Source: Acanthamoeba lenticulata
Lineage: Eukaryota; Discosea; Longamoebia; Acanthamoebidae
NCBI GenBank assembly: GCA_002179805.1
Contig: NAVB01004592.1
Span: 1 to 10,287 of the forward strand
DNA: 10,287 bases
Direction of reading: 5' to 3'
In this document: positions 6,077-10,287 of the stretch, piece after piece
Layout: the number at the start of each line of letters is the position of its first letter
How positions within the stretch are numbered: position 1 is the stretch's first letter
The notes under the pieces: model-generated
Told to the model about the DNA's origin: nothing
Database searches by the model: none
What the model saw: only the letters and a program-made list of their open reading frames with translations
Program-made: the position numbers and the translations under genes

Positions 6077-9000
6077 ACGGCCCGCCGTCCCTCTCGCCTC
6101 CCCTGGGCCACCTGCTTGACAGTCGTCTTGTTCGCAGTGCTGTCCCTCTGCACCTCACCTGCCACGTCACAGAAGTGCACTCGAGACACCTACACCAACC
6201 TTCCCGCCGGCGCCATGTTCCCTACGGAAACCCTCTCCGCCACTCTCGTCCCCACGGGGCGCGTGTTGACCAAGGGCCACTGGAGCGAGACGGCCAAGTA
6301 TGACAAGTACCGCCCGGCCAAGATCACACCAGCAGCCAGTCCGCCCACCATCGACTGTCCACACCTGCAGGCCGGACTCAAGGATTGGCACAACCCAACC
6401 ACTTGGGGAGGGTCCGTCCCGGCCAATGGCGCCAACGTGGATATCCCAGCAGCCTCGAAGGTGCTGGTGTCGTCGTGCTCCATCAACTCCTCTTTCGTCT
6501 TCGGCACAATCACCATTCCTGCCGGTTCCGAGTTAATTTTTGGCGACGCCAGGATCAGCATCGCGGCTCGCGGGTTCAACGTGCGGGGCTCGCTCCTCTT
6601 CGGCTCGCCGACCTGTCGCCTTCGCAACAAGGTCACCATCACCCTGTACGGCTCGCGCGGCGCGCAGGCTCTGCCTGCAGCGTCCCACGTGAAGGGCATC
6701 GCGGTGTCCGGTCGAATCGACATTCACGGCGTGCAGTACTTCCCGACTTGGTCACGTCTGGCCATGACGGCCGAGGCTGGCGACAAGTACCTCTTCATCC
6801 AAGATATGGTCAACTGGCAGCCTGGCCAATCCGTCTTCATCACGACGACCGAGCTCAAGGACTCGCGCGACTGGCACCGAAACGAGGTCAGGAAGATCGT
6901 CAAGGTATGGAGGACCAGCCTTGACACGACTGTGGCTGCCATCGAGCTCGACTCGCCGCTGGCCTACAAGCACTACGGCGGTCGAGAGTACCAGGCCGAG
7001 GTGGGTTTGCTCTCGCGCAATATCGTCATCCAGGGCGACGCCGCGTCGGAGCCCACCGACACGGCCAACGCCACGTGCACCGATCCTGTTGGCGGCACTG
7101 GTTCCACCTACCCGTGCAGTGACAAGTACCTCACCGGCTTCGGCGGCCACGTCCAGGTCATGGGCCCCGGCGCGCAAGGCCGATTCTCGGGCGTGGAGCT
7201 CTACCGCATGGGCCAAACCAACGTGCTGGGCCGCTACCCGCTCCACTGGCATTTGATCAACATCACCAACCCGAGCGTCAACTACGCCACTGACTGCAGC
7301 GTTCACAACTCGTTCTTCCGGTGCTATACCATCCACGGCACGCACGGTGTGCGGCTGGCCGAGAACACGGCCTACAACGCTATCGGCAACTGCTTCTATC
7401 TCTCTGAGGACGGCGTCGAGGAGAACAACATCGTGCAATACAACCTGGCTGCGCACGTTCACATCCTCGGTAGCATGCAGGACCCGTCGCTGAGCAGCTG
7501 GCGGGGCCAACAACTGGGCTACTACGCCAACAGCTCGTCGCTGCTCATCCCTGCGGACATGTCTGCGGCGCCCTTCTACGTGACAAACATGTACAACACG
7601 ATCGAGGGCAATGCGGCCAGCGGCGGATGGACCGGCTTCTCCTTCCCTAGCCTCCCCTTGCCCACCGGCGACCACAAGCACGTCAACAATTTGAACCCGG
7701 CCAACCGGCCGTTCAAGACCCCGTTCCGTGGCAACACAGCCCACTCAACTGGCTTCTGGTGGGCGTCGGCCGGAGCCTTCTACTTTGGTGGCGAGATGAC
7801 TTACACCGACAGCTCCAAGACGACGTTGCGGTACACTGAGGGCAGATCAAGCATCGTGCATGATACGTGCTCGGACTCGACCGCGGGGACGCCAGCCTCG
7901 TCCAGTGCTGGGTGCTGGGAGCCCGGTGCCCAGCTGTGGCTCGAGTTGGAGGACAACAAGGCCTTCCTCGCCAACCGAGGCCTGCAAGCGTGGGGCCACC
8001 GGTCCAACATCGTGCGCCTCGAGATCCACGACACAGTCCTCTCCATGAACGTGTTCGGGCAGGTGTGGATCAAGGATATGCTTATGGAGTGCCGATCCAA
8101 TCATCGACCCACACCGTTCGCCGGATGCCCAAAGTTCTCGAATGCCTCGCCGCCGCGATGGGGAGAGTGCAACATCCGCGACTGGTACTTCTTCTCTGCC
8201 ATCTACGGATTCCAGTGGTACGACGTCGGCCAGAACCACATCGTGCAGAACTCGACCTTCAGGAACTGCCGAAACGACTGGTCCGGATGCATCTTCGGCA
8301 AGGAGCCTGGCAAGTGCGCCGAGGCGGCCGTGTTCCTGTCGCATACGCACTCGGACCAGTACGTGCCTCAGGTCATGCAGGTCACCTCGGGCATCAACTA
8401 CACCAACTGCAACACCATCTGGCGCACCTCAACCCAGCTCAGTGATCCCACCAACGAGACGGTCTCAGGCCGCATGCAGAGCTGGATCGACGCTGACGGC
8501 AGCGCTTCCGGCACGGGCCAGAGGTCGATGATCGGTTCGGCGTGGGCCGATCAGTGGTGGAGGATGAACGACGGCTGCCAGCTCGTGAACGAGCGGTGGG
8601 TGTGTCGCATGGCCCCGAGAGACAGCAGCGCGGCCATCAAGCTCTCGGTCGACCCGACGCGCGAGGCGGAGATTGGCCGCACGATCTGCGCCAACGGAGG
8701 CAACGGCACCATCAAGTGCCCTGTCGTCGGCAAGGCGACACACTTTGGCCGCCCCAACGAGTCGCTCGGCGTGGACGTGGCGGTGATGGGCCAGCTGACC
8801 GGCCCAATCATCTACCAGTCGGGCGGGTGGTTTGTCCGCTATACCAACGGCACGCCCAAGGAGATCACCATCAAGGAGATCCAGGTTGATCCCACGGACT
8901 CGCTCGTGCTCGCGTTCCCGTATCCGGCGGGCACCACCTTCAACATCTCGTTCGAGGGCGCCCCCTGGTGCAACCAGGCCGTATGCAGACACCAGTTCAG

Positions 9001-9292
9001 GCCCGTGGCCTCAGCGGTGCAGGTGTACAACGGATTTGGTGACCTCTACCACTGGGACAACGCAGCGAGGGTGCTCTACATCCGAGCCACAATGCAACCA
9101 GGCTCCTTTGGCCGTCTGGGCACCGACGCGCCCTGGACTTCGATTCCTCAGGTGCCCAGGTTCTCGCGAGGCGGTCTGACCCTTCCCGCGCTTAGCTTCA
9201 ATGGTCCCAAGATCATTATCAGGGCCTCCTGTCCGACGAACCCTTGCACACCTCAGCCCACCGCGTCCGTCCCTCCCAAGCTCTTCCCTTGA
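6074..9292 (+). CDS. Secreted G8-domain/beta-helix protein, CEMIP/TMEM2 family, 1072 aa, intronless
   Basis: CEMIP (KIAA1199) and CEMIP2/TMEM2 are G8-domain proteins that bind and depolymerise hyaluronan. The ATG at 6074 sits in a strong Kozak context (GCCACCATGA) and opens a signal peptide: basic MTARRPSR, hydrophobic LTVVLFAVLSLC, and likely cleavage near residues 30-33. Residues ~104-225 form a G8-type domain (DWHNPTTWGGSVPANGANVD, IPAGSELIFGD). Family signatures follow: GFGGHVQVMG (355-364), LGRYPLHWHL (385-394), TIHGTHGVRL (419-428), and NAIGNCFYLSEDGVEENN (435-452). These lie in a parallel beta-helix that continues with more helix-like turns to ~790, then a C-terminal beta-rich region. 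Twelve N-glycosylation sequons (N138, N332, N396, N486, N690, N726, N775, N794, N877, N895, N925, N957) and many cysteines fit a secreted or wall protein. There is no C-terminal membrane segment. No intron is needed, unlike neighbouring SPX and LYAR. Substrate in an amoeba is unknown; hyaluronan is not assured. Confidence 0.9.
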   Translation: MTARRPSRLPWATCLTVVLFAVLSLCTSPATSQKCTRDTYTNLPAGAMFPTETLSATLVPTGRVLTKGHWSETAKYDKYRPAKITPAASPPTIDCPHLQAGLKDWHNPTTWGGSVPANGANVDIPAASKVLVSSCSINSSFVFGTITIPAGSELIFGDARISIAARGFNVRGSLLFGSPTCRLRNKVTITLYGSRGAQALPAASHVKGIAVSGRIDIHGVQYFPTWSRLAMTAEAGDKYLFIQDMVNWQPGQSVFITTTELKDSRDWHRNEVRKIVKVWRTSLDTTVAAIELDSPLAYKHYGGREYQAEVGLLSRNIVIQGDAASEPTDTANATCTDPVGGTGSTYPCSDKYLTGFGGHVQVMGPGAQGRFSGVELYRMGQTNVLGRYPLHWHLINITNPSVNYATDCSVHNSFFRCYTIHGTHGVRLAENTAYNAIGNCFYLSEDGVEENNIVQYNLAAHVHILGSMQDPSLSSWRGQQLGYYANSSSLLIPADMSAAPFYVTNMYNTIEGNAASGGWTGFSFPSLPLPTGDHKHVNNLNPANRPFKTPFRGNTAHSTGFWWASAGAFYFGGEMTYTDSSKTTLRYTEGRSSIVHDTCSDSTAGTPASSSAGCWEPGAQLWLELEDNKAFLANRGLQAWGHRSNIVRLEIHDTVLSMNVFGQVWIKDMLMECRSNHRPTPFAGCPKFSNASPPRWGECNIRDWYFFSAIYGFQWYDVGQNHIVQNSTFRNCRNDWSGCIFGKEPGKCAEAAVFLSHTHSDQYVPQVMQVTSGINYTNCNTIWRTSTQLSDPTNETVSGRMQSWIDADGSASGTGQRSMIGSAWADQWWRMNDGCQLVNERWVCRMAPRDSSAAIKLSVDPTREAEIGRTICANGGNGTIKCPVVGKATHFGRPNESLGVDVAVMGQLTGPIIYQSGGWFVRYTNGTPKEITIKEIQVDPTDSLVLAFPYPAGTTFNISFEGAPWCNQAVCRHQFRPVASAVQVYNGFGDLYHWDNAARVLYIRATMQPGSFGRLGTDAPWTSIPQVPRFSRGGLTLPALSFNGPKIIIRASCPTNPCTPQPTASVPPKLFP

Positions 9293-9860
9293 AGAAATCC
9301 TCCCTTAATGTACCATTTTAAAAACCTTGATGATTTTCTTGCGCTTGCTGGGCAACGACTTGAGCTCGGACAGACAGCCGCCCACCATGTGTCGAGAGCG
9401 ACTTGATGAAGAGCTGCTTGTCGCCCTCCTCACCCTTGTCCGTGCCGCCGCGCTTGTGGACGGAGCTCAACATCATGATGATGTGCACACTGCACTGGTT
9501 AAAAAAACAGAAAACCGTGCCAAAGCCATGGTGTTGCTCAACAGAGCCACAAAAAATAGGTTTCCCTTCCTTTCCAACAACAAAAAAGAGTACCGCCAGA
9601 TCACCAAGCGTTGACTTATTTGGCCCGATCGGTGTTGTTTGGGTTCAGCGTCGGAGTGACACATCAGCACCGAACAGAAGCTTGGGTCACCTTCCTGCTA
9701 CTCAGCTTCTGGGCTTGTGTGCAATCCCGGAAACAAAAGTAGTAATTCCCAAAAATATAAATATACTAAATAAATATAAATATAAAATAAAAACAAAACA
9801 AGGTGATTGGTGCACGCTTTTCATTGGGAGAAGAAAACAAATATTATAAAAACACTACAC
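9293..9860. other. Intergenic region between convergent genes
   Basis: 568 nt between the CEMIP-like stop and the stop of the leftward Hsp70-like gene, so both 3' UTRs should lie here. The right part (9744-9800) is strongly AT-rich (AAATATAAATA-type repeats). The left part carries the coding-like relic at 9305-9476. Nothing else is recognised. Confidence 0.5.
9305..9476 (-). pseudogene. Short coding-like relic with apparent 4-nt frameshift
   Basis: On the minus strand the frame from 9476 reads MMLSSVHKRGGTDKGEEGDK, then QLFIKSLSTHGGRL. It then breaks at a tandem GACA (plus-strand 9369-9376, TGTC twice on the sense strand). Another frame continues with SELKSLPSKRKKIIKVFKMV to TAA at 9307-9305. 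The 172-nt span is one base over a codon multiple, as expected from a single extra 4-nt unit. Both halves have protein-like, charged composition. I do not recognise the protein. It could be a decayed gene end, or a gene with a short intron (donor GTGAGG, acceptor CCCAG) in this spot. Confidence 0.3.
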
Positions 9861-10287
9861 TCAGCGATCAGACCAGCGGATGGGATGCTCCTTGCCAGAG
9901 CTCTTCTCCACGAAGTAGCCTGTAATCACGGTCTTGTCCATGTTGAGCTTGAGGAGGTACTTACGCTCGCTGTAGGGGACGGTCAGGTCAACGTCAACGT
10001 CGATCGAAGCAATGAAGCTGCATCGTGGGTCGGTGGTGTGCTGGACTTCCTCCTCGCTCTCATAGAGCGCCAGTCGCACAGTCGTGGTCTTTTCCGTGAG
10101 AGGCTTGTAGGGGCCGAACGGCGTGGCTTCTGACCTCTTGGCCACTTCCTGCAGGTTCTCCAACTTCTTGATGAAACAGGAGAAGCGGGGCTTGGATGGG
10201 TCGTCGCGGTTGTAGACTTGAAGACCGTAGTTGGTGCGGGCCAGGCGCTTACCAAAGGCCGAAGCGTTCCGGCCGAAGTAGACAGCT
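9861..10287 (-). CDS. Hsp70-like (HSPA12-type) protein, C-terminal part, 5' end outside window
   Basis: HSPA12-like proteins are divergent Hsp70 ATPases of unclear client range. The last 141 residues are present, read from the right edge to TGA at 9863-9861. The start AVYFGRNASAFGKRLARTNY, then GLQVYNRDD, fits the GAV.FG..P....R.AR.TYG motif at the end of the nucleotide-binding domain. The following FGPYKPLTEKTTTVRLALYE, SFIASIDVDVDL and ERKYLLKLNMDKTVI fit the beta-sandwich substrate-binding region of Hsp70s (SxR/I..LDVDL..., L.F..D.T.I). It ends with GYFVEKSSGKEHPIRWSDR. There is no EEVD tail. The frame is open to the window edge, so no intron is needed here. HSPA12-type is likely but classical Hsp70 cannot be fully excluded without the ATPase domain. 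Confidence 0.7.
   Translation of the reverse strand, partial: AVYFGRNASAFGKRLARTNYGLQVYNRDDPSKPRFSCFIKKLENLQEVAKRSEATPFGPYKPLTEKTTTVRLALYESEEEVQHTTDPRCSFIASIDVDVDLTVPYSERKYLLKLNMDKTVITGYFVEKSSGKEHPIRWSDR

Noticed and set aside
6752..7744. 330-residue minus-strand open frame opposite the CEMIP-like gene
   Set aside because: Composition is V/A/R-rich without domains. It is a shadow of strong third-position GC on the plus strand, which carries clear domain signatures.
9327..9849. Plus-strand ORFs of 95 and 148 residues after the CEMIP-like gene
   Set aside because: Run through AT-rich spacer with no domain; the coding-like signal there is on the minus strand.

Overview
The window looks like nuclear DNA of a free-living amoebozoan, most likely Acanthamoeba or a close relative. 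Evidence: GC-rich exons with strong third-position GC, short GT-AG introns (about 60-240 nt), low-complexity T/GT/CAA-rich spacers, and eukaryotic families (SPX, LYAR, F-box, CEMIP/G8, HSPA12-type Hsp70). No bacterial operon signals, CRISPR, IS element, tRNA or rRNA was seen. The organism call is inference from style; no database search was possible.

Layout, left to right. 1-1869 (minus): 5' part of an SPX-domain gene (XPR1/PHO1 or other phosphate/inositol-pyrophosphate-sensing family), at least three exons, running off the left edge. 2142-3182 (minus): a four-exon gene for LYAR, the zinc-finger nucleolar protein, reconstructed from two very small first exons. 3183-3908: mostly non-coding, with one coding-looking plus-strand stretch at 3604-3887. 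3909-4646 (minus): an F-box gene with a single recognisable ankyrin-like block, reminiscent of F-box/ankyrin genes of giant viruses that infect Acanthamoeba. 4891-5704 (plus): a TATA box and a tentative three-exon gene with a clear but apparently truncated barstar (barnase-inhibitor) core. 6074-9292 (plus): an intronless gene for a 1072-residue secreted protein with G8 domain and beta-helix of the CEMIP/TMEM2 (hyaluronan-depolymerising) family. 9293-9860: spacer between convergent genes, holding a short minus-strand coding-like relic with an apparent 4-nt frameshift. 9861-10287 (minus): 3' end of an Hsp70-like (HSPA12-type) gene that starts beyond the right edge.

The genes do not form an evident pathway. 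SPX and LYAR look like housekeeping genes, while 3.6-5.7 kb looks like a younger or decaying accessory segment (F-box/ankyrin remnant, barstar-like gene, microsatellites). The most unusual items are the barstar-like gene in a eukaryotic setting, the virus-style F-box gene, and the intronless secreted CEMIP-like protein.
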